A stretch of 40,292 nt of DNA. It comes from Clostridiales bacterium (GTDB lineage Bacteria; Bacillota; Clostridia; Peptostreptococcales; Anaerovoracaceae). The notes beneath the pieces were generated by a model. The model did no database searches. It worked only from the letters and a program-made list of their open reading frames with translations, and had not been told where the DNA came from. Below, one piece after another: positions 1 to 8,722 of this stretch. The stretch is taken from positions 1 to 40,292 of the forward strand of contig SVCQ01000021.1 of assembly GCA_015058275.1 (NCBI GenBank), given 5' to 3'. The number at the start of each line of letters is the position of its first letter. The stretch's first letter is position 1. The position numbers and the translations under genes were made by a program.

Positions 1-10
1 GCTACCTTCG

Positions 11-76
11 CAAAAAGAGCCCGCCGTCAGGCGGGCAAGTTAAGAGGCTGCCACACATTTTATTGTGCGACAGCCC
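11..76 (-). terminator. Double hairpin terminator after gdhA
   Basis: Read on the minus strand, the first hairpin has a GGCTG/CAGCC stem extended by CACA/TGTG (46-76). The second is a perfect 7-bp GCCCGCC/GGCGGGC stem with a 4-nt loop (19-36), followed by TCTTTTTG. The second is a standard intrinsic terminator for gdhA, which stops at 118. Confidence 0.8.
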
Positions 77-117
77 CTTGATTGTTTGTTTCGCGTTTAA
101 CGCCTAAGAGTCATCTT

Positions 118-1485
118 TTATACAAGACCCTGAGCCATCATAGCCTCAGCTACTCTCTCGAATCCGGCGATGTTAGCGCCAGGAACCAGAGCGTTCTTGT
201 TGCCGTAGTATGTCTCACCGGCCTTAGCGCAAGCGCTGTAGATGTTCTTCATGATCTGGTGGAGCTGATCATAAACAGCCTGGTGCTGGAATGCAGTGTG
301 ACCTGCGTTCTGGCCCATCTCGATGCAGGAGCAAGCAACGCCGCCTGCGTTGGCTGCCTTAGCAGGACCAACAGCTGTCATGTTCTCGATCAGATACTCA
401 AGAGCGTCATTTGTTGTAGGCATGTTAGCGCCTTCGCAGTAGAACTTGCAGCCGCCCTCAACGATCTGCTTAGCATGCTCCATGTGAACGTCGTTCTGCA
501 TAGCGCATGGGATGAACATGTCGATCTTGCAGCCAGTATCCTGTGCAACGCCCCAAGGCTTCTTGCCTGCGAAGAACTTAGCGTTAGGGAACTTCTCAGC
601 ATAAGGAGCGCAGATGTTCTTGCCGGAGCCTCTGAGCTCGAGGAGGTAGTCAACCTTCTCCTGAGTTGTGATGCCGTCCGGATCATAGATGTATCCGTCT
701 GGTCCGGAGATAGTTACGCACTTAGCACCGAGCTCCCAGAGCTTCCATGCAGTACCCCATGCAACGTTACCGAAGCCGGAGATAGCAACGTTCTTGCCCT
801 TGAAGTCTTCGCCGTTAGCCTTGAGCATTTCCTCTGCGTACCATACGATACCGAATCCGGTAGCCTCAGCTCTGCCGAGGAGTCCGCCGTAAGGGATTCC
901 CTTACCTGTGAGAACGCCTTCATACTTGTCAACGATTCTCTTATACTGACCGAAGAGGTAACCGATTTCTCTTGCGCCAACACCGAGGTCACCTGCAGGT
1001 ACGTCAGTGTTAGGTCCGATATGTCTGTAGAGCTCTGTCATGAAAGCCTGGCAGAATCTCATTACTTCTGCATCGCTCTTTCCGTTAGGATCGAAATCGG
1101 AGCCGCCCTTGCCGCCGCCGATTGGAAGGCCTGTCAGGGAGTTCTTGAAGATCTGCTCGAATCCGAGGAACTTGATGATTCCAGGATATACGTTTGGAGC
1201 AAATCTCAGGCCGCCCTTGTAAGGTCCGATTGCACTGTTGAACTGATATCTGTAGCCCTTGTTGACCTGAACTTTACCGTTGTCGTCAACCCATACTACT
1301 CTGAAAGTAACTCCTCTTTCAGGCTCAACGAGTCTCTCAAGAAGTGCATTTGCCTCATACTCAGGATGCTTCTCAACAACCGGCTTAAGAGAAGTAAGAA
1401 CTTCCTCTACAGTCTGGTGGAATTCTACCTCGCCAGGATTGTTAGCCTTGCACTGCTCGATGACTCTTTCTACATAATTTGCCAT
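118..1485 (-). CDS. gdhA: Glutamate dehydrogenase, hexameric type
   Basis: Catalyses reversible oxidative deamination of glutamate to 2-oxoglutarate and ammonia with NAD(P), the entry step of glutamate fermentation or of ammonium assimilation. The 455-residue product has the usual length. Visible motifs are GPYKGGLRF, the substrate-binding GGGKGGSDFDPNGKSD segment, PAGDLGVGAREIGYL, and a Rossmann turn SGFGNVAWG followed by SGPDGYIYDPDG. By memory the sequence resembles the Clostridium symbiosum NAD-dependent enzyme closely, but coenzyme choice is not certain from sequence alone. I start at the ATG at 1485 (MANYVERV) rather than the GTG three codons upstream, because the GTG overlaps the AAGGAG ribosome-binding site. 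It is monocistronic: its own promoter lies upstream and terminators flank both sides. Glutaminase at 29.8-30.9 kb could supply its substrate. Confidence 0.97.
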   Translation of the reverse strand: MANYVERVIEQCKANNPGEVEFHQTVEEVLTSLKPVVEKHPEYEANALLERLVEPERGVTFRVVWVDDNGKVQVNKGYRYQFNSAIGPYKGGLRFAPNVYPGIIKFLGFEQIFKNSLTGLPIGGGKGGSDFDPNGKSDAEVMRFCQAFMTELYRHIGPNTDVPAGDLGVGAREIGYLFGQYKRIVDKYEGVLTGKGIPYGGLLGRAEATGFGIVWYAEEMLKANGEDFKGKNVAISGFGNVAWGTAWKLWELGAKCVTISGPDGYIYDPDGITTQEKVDYLLELRGSGKNICAPYAEKFPNAKFFAGKKPWGVAQDTGCKIDMFIPCAMQNDVHMEHAKQIVEGGCKFYCEGANMPTTNDALEYLIENMTAVGPAKAANAGGVACSCIEMGQNAGHTAFQHQAVYDQLHQIMKNIYSACAKAGETYYGNKNALVPGANIAGFERVAEAMMAQGLV

Positions 1486-1527
1486 TGGTATCACTCTCCT
1501 TATAATAAAGACTTTTATTATTTAGTT

Positions 1528-1545
1528 CGGGCATACCATCGCCCG
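1528..1545 (-). promoter_or_regulatory. Inverted repeat in gdhA leader
   Basis: CGGGC and GCCCG arms (5 bp) with an 8-nt loop lie in the predicted gdhA 5' untranslated region, just downstream of the -10. It could be a small operator or an mRNA-stabilising hairpin. No known regulator motif is recognised. Confidence 0.35.
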
Positions 1546-1552
1546 CACATAA

Positions 1553-1580
1553 ATTTTAACACCGCATAGTAAAAAGTCAA
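1553..1580 (-). promoter_or_regulatory. gdhA promoter (sigma-A type)
   Basis: On the minus strand TTGACT (1575-1580) and TAAAAT (1553-1558) are separated by 16 nt, giving a leader of about 60 nt before the gdhA start. Confidence 0.75.
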
Positions 1581-1593
1581 CCTTATAGCATGC

Positions 1594-1624
1594 AAAAAGA
1601 CAGCCCCTGAAGACTGTCTTTTTT
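1594..1624 (-). terminator. Terminator after the 5'-nucleotidase-like gene
   Basis: AAAAAGACAG and CTGTCTTTTT arms enclose a 10-nt loop, giving a U-run in either direction. On the minus strand it ends the addA-nucleotidase transcript (stop at 1658) just before the gdhA promoter. Confidence 0.85.
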
Positions 1625-1657
1625 GAGTCCTTTGAAAGTCCGGAAAAATGCAGCTTG

Positions 1658-3157
1658 CTAGTCGAAATGCTCGCCTCTGACGGTGCCGTGCACGATGTAT
1701 CTGTCGTCGCAGTGACCGCCGAGATCGTGGTGATCGTGGAGGTAGTCTCTGAGCACCTCGAAGGCGTCAGCCGCAGCCAGCTTGAGGCCGCCGTGAGCCT
1801 TGAGCTGGGCGTTGGTATAGCCGAGTCCCTGCTCGGAATTCAGGTAGTAGAATTCCTGGAGACCTATGGTGATCTCATCGTCATCCCTGAGAGGCTCTCC
1901 CTTGTACCAGATCTGAGCTTCTTTTTTGTCCTTGTCGTATTCTATCTTGAGGTTCTTTGATGTGTGGTAGAACACGTCCACCCAGTCGTCCAGCACCTCG
2001 TCTCTGAGCATGTGGTGCACCATGTGCCTGATCATCTCTCCGGTGACCTTGAGCTTGTAGACCTTGCCGTCATACGGGTATGCCTCTCTGAGGTCCTGTA
2101 GGGTGACCGTCATGTCGAGGCTGTAGCACCTCGTACTCGATGAAGCCAGGAACATTACATCAAGATCGAGGGCATCGGCGAAGACATCCGCAAAGAGCTG
2201 TCCGACCTCTGTTGTATTGCCCCTGCCGTAGTTGTCGAGAGGCCTCAGAAGTCTCGTGACGACCGCGCCGTACTTCTCGTCTATATCCATCACGTAGGTA
2301 TTGATCATCGCCCTGACGTACTTGTCCACAGGGCAGTGGTCATCATCCACCGGGATCATCTCCCACTCCCAGTCGGCGATCCTGCCGGCAGCCTCATCGT
2401 ATCCGATGTCGAGCCTGCCGAGATGGGTGTTCTCCATGCCGGCCTGAAGGACGACTATGCCGTTTACGACCTCAGGCTTCTCGATATATGTATGAGAGTG
2501 AGCTCCGACAATGATGTCTATCCCCAGATCCGGGCTCAGTCTCTTTGCGAGCTCGAGGTCTGCCTCCCAGCCGATGTGTGTCAGCAGTACAACGATGTCC
2601 GCATGGCGGCCCTTGCCCTCCAGCCTGTCAAAAGTCCTCCTGATCTCGACTTCGGCATCATCGACCGTCACGTATCTGCCTACAAGGCCCTCAGCCTTGG
2701 TCTGGTCTACGATGTTTTTGGTGATGAGCCCGATGAAGAGTACATTTACGCCGTCCATCTCCACCATGTGATAAGGCTTGAAGAGATGCTTCTTGTTGCT
2801 CTTGATGAGGAAGTTGGCGTTGATCACAGGGAAGTTTGCATACCTGCCTACGAATATCATGTGGGATATGCCGTAGTCGAGCTCGTGGTTGCCGATGGAC
2901 ATCACATCTATGTCAATGAGATTAAGTATCTCCATGGTCGAAAGTCCGAGGAAGTCACTGTCTATGAGCGAGCCCTGGAAGACATCGCCTGCGATGCAGT
3001 ATGCGGTGTTCGGGTTGTCCGCCTTGGCCTTGCGGACGTATCCGCCGACCTGGGCAAGGCTGCCTCTGAGCTTGCCGTCCTCTCCGGTCTTGCCGGTGAA
3101 CTTGCCGTGAATGTCATTCGAATGAAGAATCGTTATCTTTTTAAGTCCGTCTTTCAT
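1658..3157 (-). CDS. 5'-nucleotidase/UshA-like metallophosphoesterase
   Basis: Predicted bimetal phosphoesterase of the UshA/5'-nucleotidase family. The metallophosphoesterase domain (about residues 1-280) shows HSNDIHGK with Asp15 and His17 as metal ligands, the GNHE motif (SIGNHELDYG) and VGAHSHT. The C-terminal substrate-specificity domain covers about residues 300-480. There is no signal peptide or cell-wall anchor, unlike typical extracellular UshA, so the protein is probably cytoplasmic like the Bacillus YunD group. The substrate is not readable from sequence: a nucleotide, cyclic nucleotide or sugar nucleotide is possible. It lies 33 nt downstream of addA, so co-transcription is likely, and it ends at a strong terminator. 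The ATG at 3157 is preceded by an AGGAC-type weak ribosome-binding site. Confidence 0.9.
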   Translation of the reverse strand: MKDGLKKITILHSNDIHGKFTGKTGEDGKLRGSLAQVGGYVRKAKADNPNTAYCIAGDVFQGSLIDSDFLGLSTMEILNLIDIDVMSIGNHELDYGISHMIFVGRYANFPVINANFLIKSNKKHLFKPYHMVEMDGVNVLFIGLITKNIVDQTKAEGLVGRYVTVDDAEVEIRRTFDRLEGKGRHADIVVLLTHIGWEADLELAKRLSPDLGIDIIVGAHSHTYIEKPEVVNGIVVLQAGMENTHLGRLDIGYDEAAGRIADWEWEMIPVDDDHCPVDKYVRAMINTYVMDIDEKYGAVVTRLLRPLDNYGRGNTTEVGQLFADVFADALDLDVMFLASSSTRCYSLDMTVTLQDLREAYPYDGKVYKLKVTGEMIRHMVHHMLRDEVLDDWVDVFYHTSKNLKIEYDKDKKEAQIWYKGEPLRDDDEITIGLQEFYYLNSEQGLGYTNAQLKAHGGLKLAAADAFEVLRDYLHDHHDLGGHCDDRYIVHGTVRGEHFD

Positions 3158-3190
3158 GTCCTGTGTCCTGTATATGTAAGTCAGTTAATG

Positions 3191-6100
3191 CTAATGTGAT
3201 TGTACCATATCCACCGCTTCTCCGGTGGCAAAAAGATAAAGATACGCCTCGGTGACTTCCATGCCGCTGCCCTTGCTCAGAGCCTCGGAGTACAGCTCTA
3301 TCTGGACCCTGTACTCGTCTCTTATGCGCGCGATCTCGGATGCGTGATCCCTTCCCGGATGGATGAAGCTCGACTTGTAGTCTACCAGCACCATCCCGCC
3401 GTCCTCTTCAAAGCAGCAGTCTATCACGCCCTGTACGAGCATCTCCCTGCCGCCCCGCTCAGTCCTGAGAGTAAACGGCTTCTCGCGCCTGAGCCTTCCC
3501 TCACGGGCGGCTCTGACAGCCCTTTGTCCGAGCTCTCCTGCAAAGAATGAGGCTATGCAGCCAAGGTCGAGTGAGCGGTATACATCCTCCGTCACGGCTC
3601 CCTGATCTCTCAGAAGCTCCGCCCTTTCGTTTATGTATGCCTCGTCGACTGTGCCGCTCTCATCCGCTGCCCTGGTGAAGTCGAGGAATTCCATTATCCT
3701 GTGATAAGCGATGCCCGTATCGGCCGCCGAAGCCTTCCTGCGGCCCTCGCTGCCTCTCCAGAGGTGCACTACCTCATCGTCCGCCTGCGTGACATTCACT
3801 TCGCCGGCAGCAGCCTCGGCTGCCTTGAGCTCTTCCTGCCTGATGGCGCTGACAGAGTACTTGGCCCTGGCCGTCAGCAGCTCTTCGTCCGGATATCTGA
3901 AGCTGAATCTCCTGTCGATCTCGTCGTAGAGCCTATGCTCCTCCGGCGTAAGCGGCTTGTCTGTATATGATGCGATGCTCCTGCGCCTGCGCGCCTTGTC
4001 TCTGGCCTTTGTCAGCATCAGCGGCGATGCGTGATAAGTATTGTAAGGACTCCTGATCACATCCTTCATCGCCTTGATGAAGCATCCCGGTCTTGCGCTG
4101 AACTTTGCAAGATCCTCCTCGCTCTTTGCGGTGCCGACCATGTATAGCTTGTTGCGAGCCCTTGTCATGGCTACATAGAGAAGTCTCAGTTCCTCCCTGT
4201 AGTCGTCGCGCTTCGACTTCGCGCTGATGGCCCTCTGCATTATGGTCGATCTCCAGTACTTCCTGGACGGATCGACATACGGAAGCCCCACTCCGACGGA
4301 CGAGTCAAAACTGAAGGTCCTGTCATTCGCGGAATCCCTGAATCTGTGTCCCAGACCTCCCACGATTACGAACGGGTACTCGAGGCCCTTGCTCTTGTGT
4401 ATCGTGGATATCCTCACTACATCGTCGTCCCTGCCTGCCATCGGGATCTGGCCGTTGCCGGCTTTCCTTCCCCTGAGAGTATCGAGGAATGTGATGAACG
4501 AACTGAGCGATGCGACCCTGTCCTTGCTGAAGAGCGCCGCTCTGTCGGCAAGCGATCTGAGATTGGCCTGCCTGCGTGCCCCTCCCGGCATGGCTCCCGC
4601 CATCCTGTAGTAGCCCGAGTCTGTAAGTATGTGCCACACGAAGTCCTCAAGAGGCATCATGCGCGATAGCCTGCGCCACTCAAGCAGTCTGTCGCGGGCC
4701 GCACAGACCTTGTCTCTGAGTTCTCCCTCAGGCCCTTCATCCGCATACCATCCGAAGGCCTCATGGTAAGCTGAGTATTTGTCCGGATATGCGATGCGTA
4801 TCTGTGCAAGATCCTCCGGGCTGAAGCCGAATATCTCAGAGTGCAGCACGGATATGAGAGGCAGATCCCTCTTCATGTTGTCTATGCACTGAAGAAGCGA
4901 AAGCGCCACGCCGATCTCAACGGTGTCGAAGAGATCCTCGCTCTCCTCAAGGTGAGGCTCTATGGCTCTCTCCCTGAGAGCACGGCTCACGACCTCTCCC
5001 CTGACCTTTACGGCCCTGAGAAGTATCGCGATGTCCCTCGCCCCGGCCTTTCTTACAACTCCGGCCTTTGTGTCGTAAAACTCCGTGCCTATGATGGAGG
5101 CTGCGAGGTCTGCGATATACGCAGCCTCCGCTTCCTCCTTGGATATATCCTCTATCTCCTCATCGATGAGACCGAGGTCCTCTCTGATCTCATCATCGGT
5201 CTCTGAGTCTGTATTGCCGCCCTCCTCAAAGAGCACGTGGACCTCCGGCATGAAGTCGTACTTGTCATCGCAGTCGAGGCCGGTATACAGCCTGGCTCTC
5301 TCGTCATAGCCCTCCATGATGTGTTCGAATACATAGTTGATGTATCCGATCGTCCTGTCGTTGGTCCTGAAGTTGCGGCCGAGGTCAACAGCTATACCGT
5401 CAGTCTGACCCGGATCGCTGAACCTCGCATACAGTCTCTCGAATATCTCAGGCTCCGCCTGGCGGAACTTGTATATGCTCTGCTTGACATCGCCTACCCT
5501 GAACACATTGTCCGGCCTTGCGATGCTGCTGATGAGCCTCTCCTGTATATTGTTGGTATCCTGGTACTCATCGACGAATATGTATTTGAATCTCCGCCTG
5601 AGTATGCCTGCAGCCTCTTCATTTTTGAGTATCCTTACTGCGAAGTGCTCCTGATCGGAGAAGTCCATAACGCGCTGCTCTCTCTTTTTGGTATCGTAGC
5701 GCTTCTCGAACTCCTCGAGCAGGCGGATGTAGTATACGGTGTATTCGTATGTCTCATTCATCTCCCTGAGCCTGGATGCGAAGTCCGGGGTCAGGTATTT
5801 GTGCTTGAACTTATTGACCTGGTCTTCCCTGATGCTGTCCCTGAGCTTTTTGATGTCGCCCTTGATCAGCTCGTAGGATTCCTTTTCGTCCTTTGAGGCG
5901 CGCAGGGTGACCTTAGGCATGTCCTCGATAAGAGCTATCGTCTCCATGTCAAAGCGTCCGGAGCCGGCCATCTCACAGATCTGCATGGCCCACTCAGCCT
6001 GCGGCTCCATCTTGTCAGCCATGTCATCAAAGCCGGCGTCCGTCAGAACACCCTGTACATTTCTTACGGCTCCGAGTATCCCGTTAAAGGTCTCACGGGC

Positions 6101-6769
6101 ATCCTCTGCCATCATGCGCTGAAGCTCTGAGCCGTCAAAAGTGTCATCCGTGATCCTGAGCATCTCCGCCCTGTCAAAAGCCCACTCGAAATAGTCCGGC
6201 ATACTGCGAAGCTTGTCATATGAGCTGATGAGACCGTCCATGAAGTTGTCTTCGCTTCTCTCCTCGCTGTACAGCCTGAGGAATGCCCTGAAGCTGCCGC
6301 CCTCTATAAGCTCATCATTGGCGAAGGCCTCCTCGAAGAGCTCTGACACCGCCTCCCTTTTGAGAAGCTCCGACTGGACCTCATCGCATATGGAAGCTCC
6401 CGGATCGATGTCTATTTCGTGGAAGAATTCCTTTATGACCCTGCCGGCAAAGCTGTTGATGGTGGATATGTACGACCTGTACAGCTTGGCAAGCTGGGCC
6501 TTGAGTCTTATACGCGTCTCATCATCAGGATCGCTCTCGAGCCTGGCCCTGATTGCCCTTGCAAGCCTGAGCCTCATCTCGGATGCTGCCGCATTCGTAA
6601 ACGTGACGACGAGCATCTCATCCACGTCGGCCTTGCCGCTCAGTATGATCCGTATGATTCTCTCCACGAGAACAGAAGTCTTGCCCGAGCCCGCTGCTGC
6701 GGACACAAGCACAGACTTGTCCGTGGTCTCGATCGCCTTCAGTTGTTCTTCGGTAAACTTATTCCCCAT
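3191..6769 (-). CDS. addA: AddA-type ATP-dependent helicase/nuclease
   Basis: Helicase-nuclease subunit of the AddAB (RexAB) double-strand-break repair complex, the Bacillota counterpart of RecBCD. The 1192-residue product has normal length for AddA. UvrD-like helicase motifs occur in order: Walker A AAAGSGKT (about 24-31), Walker B VDEYQDTN, GDVKQSIYKFRQAEP, STIHKSKGLEYP and LRLLYVAMTRARNKLY. The C-terminal RecB-like nuclease has Asp1117, Asp1130 and Lys1132 (GVID, then VDYKS), so the nuclease looks intact. The ATG lies at the end of a repeat-filled spacer and has no convincing Shine-Dalgarno sequence. The start fits the family N-terminus (FTEEQLKAI). Its usual partner addB is not adjacent. 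Confidence 0.95.
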   Translation of the reverse strand: MGNKFTEEQLKAIETTDKSVLVSAAAGSGKTSVLVERIIRIILSGKADVDEMLVVTFTNAAASEMRLRLARAIRARLESDPDDETRIRLKAQLAKLYRSYISTINSFAGRVIKEFFHEIDIDPGASICDEVQSELLKREAVSELFEEAFANDELIEGGSFRAFLRLYSEERSEDNFMDGLISSYDKLRSMPDYFEWAFDRAEMLRITDDTFDGSELQRMMAEDARETFNGILGAVRNVQGVLTDAGFDDMADKMEPQAEWAMQICEMAGSGRFDMETIALIEDMPKVTLRASKDEKESYELIKGDIKKLRDSIREDQVNKFKHKYLTPDFASRLREMNETYEYTVYYIRLLEEFEKRYDTKKREQRVMDFSDQEHFAVRILKNEEAAGILRRRFKYIFVDEYQDTNNIQERLISSIARPDNVFRVGDVKQSIYKFRQAEPEIFERLYARFSDPGQTDGIAVDLGRNFRTNDRTIGYINYVFEHIMEGYDERARLYTGLDCDDKYDFMPEVHVLFEEGGNTDSETDDEIREDLGLIDEEIEDISKEEAEAAYIADLAASIIGTEFYDTKAGVVRKAGARDIAILLRAVKVRGEVVSRALRERAIEPHLEESEDLFDTVEIGVALSLLQCIDNMKRDLPLISVLHSEIFGFSPEDLAQIRIAYPDKYSAYHEAFGWYADEGPEGELRDKVCAARDRLLEWRRLSRMMPLEDFVWHILTDSGYYRMAGAMPGGARRQANLRSLADRAALFSKDRVASLSSFITFLDTLRGRKAGNGQIPMAGRDDDVVRISTIHKSKGLEYPFVIVGGLGHRFRDSANDRTFSFDSSVGVGLPYVDPSRKYWRSTIMQRAISAKSKRDDYREELRLLYVAMTRARNKLYMVGTAKSEEDLAKFSARPGCFIKAMKDVIRSPYNTYHASPLMLTKARDKARRRRSIASYTDKPLTPEEHRLYDEIDRRFSFRYPDEELLTARAKYSVSAIRQEELKAAEAAAGEVNVTQADDEVVHLWRGSEGRRKASAADTGIAYHRIMEFLDFTRAADESGTVDEAYINERAELLRDQGAVTEDVYRSLDLGCIASFFAGELGQRAVRAAREGRLRREKPFTLRTERGGREMLVQGVIDCCFEEDGGMVLVDYKSSFIHPGRDHASEIARIRDEYRVQIELYSEALSKGSGMEVTEAYLYLFATGEAVDMVQSH

Positions 6770-6783
6770 CTATTGTTTTATTA

Positions 6784-6922
6784 GATTCATTTTGTTCCGG
6801 TTCGGATTTTGAGTGTACTCTGCAAACAATCAGGCTGCCGCACGGCCGTACATTCACTGCCCTTAAGCGTAACACATCTATAAACTGCGTCCTCAAAACT
6901 CCGGGAGGAATATAAATGGATC
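6784..6922. repeat. Inverted-repeat element, copy 1
   Basis: A 139-bp unit nearly identical to copy 2. Its ends are imperfect terminal inverted repeats of about 30 bp: GATTCATTTTGTTCC at the left and GGAATATAAATGGATC at the right, continuing inward as CGGATTTTGAG and CTCAAAACTCCG. The core contains the GC-rich segment GGCTGCCGCACGGCC. It has no coding capacity of its own and looks like a MITE or a structured-RNA repeat. It sits directly upstream of addA. Confidence 0.75.
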
Positions 6923-6952
6923 TTGTTATCCGGTTGTCATCGGATTCTACTG

Positions 6953-7092
6953 GATTCATTTATGTTCCGGTTCGGATTTTGAGTGTACTCTGCAAACAAT
7001 CAGGCTGCCGCACGGCCATACATTCACTGCCCTTAAGCGTAACACATCTGCGAACTGCGTCCTCAAAACTCCGTGAGGAATATAAATGAATC
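6953..7092. repeat. Inverted-repeat element, copy 2
   Basis: A 140-bp unit with the same organisation as copy 1, 170 bp away. Terminal inverted repeats are GATTCATTTATGTTCC and GGAATATAAATGAATC, which pair with one mismatch over 16 bp. Copies 1 and 2 differ at only a handful of positions, and both are followed by (T)TTGTTATC, so the duplication slightly exceeds the inverted-repeat unit. Confidence 0.75.
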
Positions 7093-7103
7093 TTTGTTAT
7101 CTT

Positions 7104-7147
7104 GATTCCGGTTCGGATTTTGAGTGTAGGAGGAATATAAATGAATC
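7104..7147. repeat. Internally deleted element, copy 3
   Basis: A 44-bp remnant that retains GGTTCGGATTTTGAGTGTA from the left end joined directly to GGAGGAATATAAATGAATC from the right end. The core of about 90 bp is missing, and the outermost left end is shortened. It reads as a deletion derivative of copies 1 and 2. Confidence 0.65.
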
Positions 7148-7165
7148 TCTTGTAGTTAGAATTCA

Positions 7166-7189
7166 GGCAGGGGTCATCCCCTGCCCGTC
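7166..7189 (-). terminator. Hairpin after gpmI, no U-tract
   Basis: A perfect GGCAGGGG/CCCCTGCC stem with a 4-nt loop lies just past the gpmI stop, but it is followed on the minus strand by TGAATTCT rather than a U-run. It may be a weak or Rho-assisted terminator or an RNA 3'-end stabiliser. Read-through to addA remains possible. Confidence 0.45.
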
Positions 7190-7195
7190 ATTACT

Positions 7196-8710
7196 CTATA
7201 CCAGTACGTCACCTTCCATGCCGGACGGGACTTCAAGCCCCATCAGAGTCAGCAGAGTCGGCGCTATGTCTGCGAGCTTGCCTGTGTCTTTTTTGAACGG
7301 TACCGGCTCTTTGCATATATGGCAGAGAGGCACTACGGAAGTGGAGTGCTTGGTCACCGGCTTGCCCTCGTCGTCTATCATGTAGTCGGCATTGCCGTGG
7401 TCTGCGGTCAGGAGTATCTGTCCGTCTTTGGCAAGGATAGCATCGGCTATATTGCCTACAAGGCCGTCGAGCGTCTCGATGGCCTTGACAGCAGCATCGA
7501 ATACTCCCGTGTGGCCGACCATGTCAGGGTTGGCGAAGTTGAAGATTATGAGATCATAGATGTCCTCGCCTATCTTCTCTATGACTGTCGATGCAACCTC
7601 AGGGGCGCTCATCTCAGGCTGCAGGTCGTATGTGGCGACCTTTGGCGACGGGATGAGTATCCTGTCTTCGTTCTTGTTTGGCTCCTCGACTCCTCCGTTG
7701 AAGAAGAAGGTCACGTGTGCGTACTTCTCAGTCTCTGCTATCCTGAGCTGACGCAGTCCGAGGTCGGCGATTGTCCTGCCGAGTGTCGGATCCACATCCT
7801 CCGGAGGGAAGGCTACCAGTACGTTAGGCATGGTGGCATCGTACTCCGTCATGCATACATATGTGAGATCCTTTGGTGCGGACTTGCGCTCGAATCCGTC
7901 GAAGTCCGGATCCACAAGAGCCCTGGTGATCTCCCTGGCTCTGTCAGGTCTGAAGTTGATGAATATTACGGAGTCGCCGTCCCTGACCGGAGCTGCATTG
8001 ACCACTGTAGGCTGTACGAACTCGTCAGTCTCGTCCTTTGCGTATGAATTATCAATGGCCTCCTGAGCGCACGACGCCTTGAGACCCTCGCCGAGCGTGA
8101 GAGCGTCATAAGCCCTTACGAGCCTCTCCCATCTCTTGTCTCTGTCCATGGCATAGAACCTGCCGGAGATGACTCCGATCCTGCCTGTGTCCTTCTCTTT
8201 GAGGTAGTCCTCGAGAGGTCCGAGCCATGTCATGGCGCTCTTTGGAGGAACATCCCTGCCGTCGAGGAAGCAGTGCACAGCTACATCCTTCAGTCCGTTT
8301 TGTGCGGCCATGTCGATCACCGCCTTGAGATGCTCGAAGTGGCTGTGTACTCCGCCGTCGGACACAAGACCCATGATATGAAGTGTGTGTCCCTTTGAGG
8401 CGTTATCCATCGCAGCCTTCAGCGCTTTGTTCTCAAAGAAGTCTCCGGACTCGATCGATCTTGTGATCTTGAGGAGATTCTGGTATACGATGCTGCCGGC
8501 TCCGATGTTGAGATGTCCTACCTCGGAGTTGCCCATCTGTCCCGCAGGCAGGCCTACCGGCTCACCGCTGGCCTCTATCGTTATGAACGGGTATTCCGCA
8601 AACAGCCTGTCAAGTACAGGTGTGTCTGCGGCCGCTATTGCATTTCCTTTGGTTTCTTTTCTGATGCCGAATCCGTCGAGTATCATCAGCATCGTCGGTC
8701 TGTGTTTCAT
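7196..8710 (-). CDS. gpmI: 2,3-bisphosphoglycerate-independent phosphoglycerate mutase
   Basis: Interconverts 3- and 2-phosphoglycerate in glycolysis using two Mn ions and a phosphoserine intermediate. The 504-residue product has the family length of about 510. Asp12 in MILDGFG and catalytic Ser62 in MGNSEVGH are present, followed by DGRDVPP, SGRFYAMDRDKRWER and the C-terminal metal motif TADHGNADYM. AGGAGG lies 7-8 nt before the ATG. It sits 13 nt downstream of the aroE-aroK fusion gene and is probably in the same transcript. It is not in the usual gapA-pgk-tpi-gpm-eno cluster here. Confidence 0.97.
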   Translation of the reverse strand: MKHRPTMLMILDGFGIRKETKGNAIAAADTPVLDRLFAEYPFITIEASGEPVGLPAGQMGNSEVGHLNIGAGSIVYQNLLKITRSIESGDFFENKALKAAMDNASKGHTLHIMGLVSDGGVHSHFEHLKAVIDMAAQNGLKDVAVHCFLDGRDVPPKSAMTWLGPLEDYLKEKDTGRIGVISGRFYAMDRDKRWERLVRAYDALTLGEGLKASCAQEAIDNSYAKDETDEFVQPTVVNAAPVRDGDSVIFINFRPDRAREITRALVDPDFDGFERKSAPKDLTYVCMTEYDATMPNVLVAFPPEDVDPTLGRTIADLGLRQLRIAETEKYAHVTFFFNGGVEEPNKNEDRILIPSPKVATYDLQPEMSAPEVASTVIEKIGEDIYDLIIFNFANPDMVGHTGVFDAAVKAIETLDGLVGNIADAILAKDGQILLTADHGNADYMIDDEGKPVTKHSTSVVPLCHICKEPVPFKKDTGKLADIAPTLLTLMGLEVPSGMEGDVLV

Positions 8711-8722
8711 TAAATAATCCTC

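Noticed and set aside
82-1569. 495-codon plus-strand open frame over gdhA
   Set aside because: Antisense shadow of a clear glutamate dehydrogenase. The translation shows no family features and has no ribosome-binding site.
6759-6959. 66-codon minus-strand frame overlapping the addA start
   Set aside because: Lies within the repeat element and has no ribosome-binding site or family signal. Translational coupling to addA is possible but unsupported.
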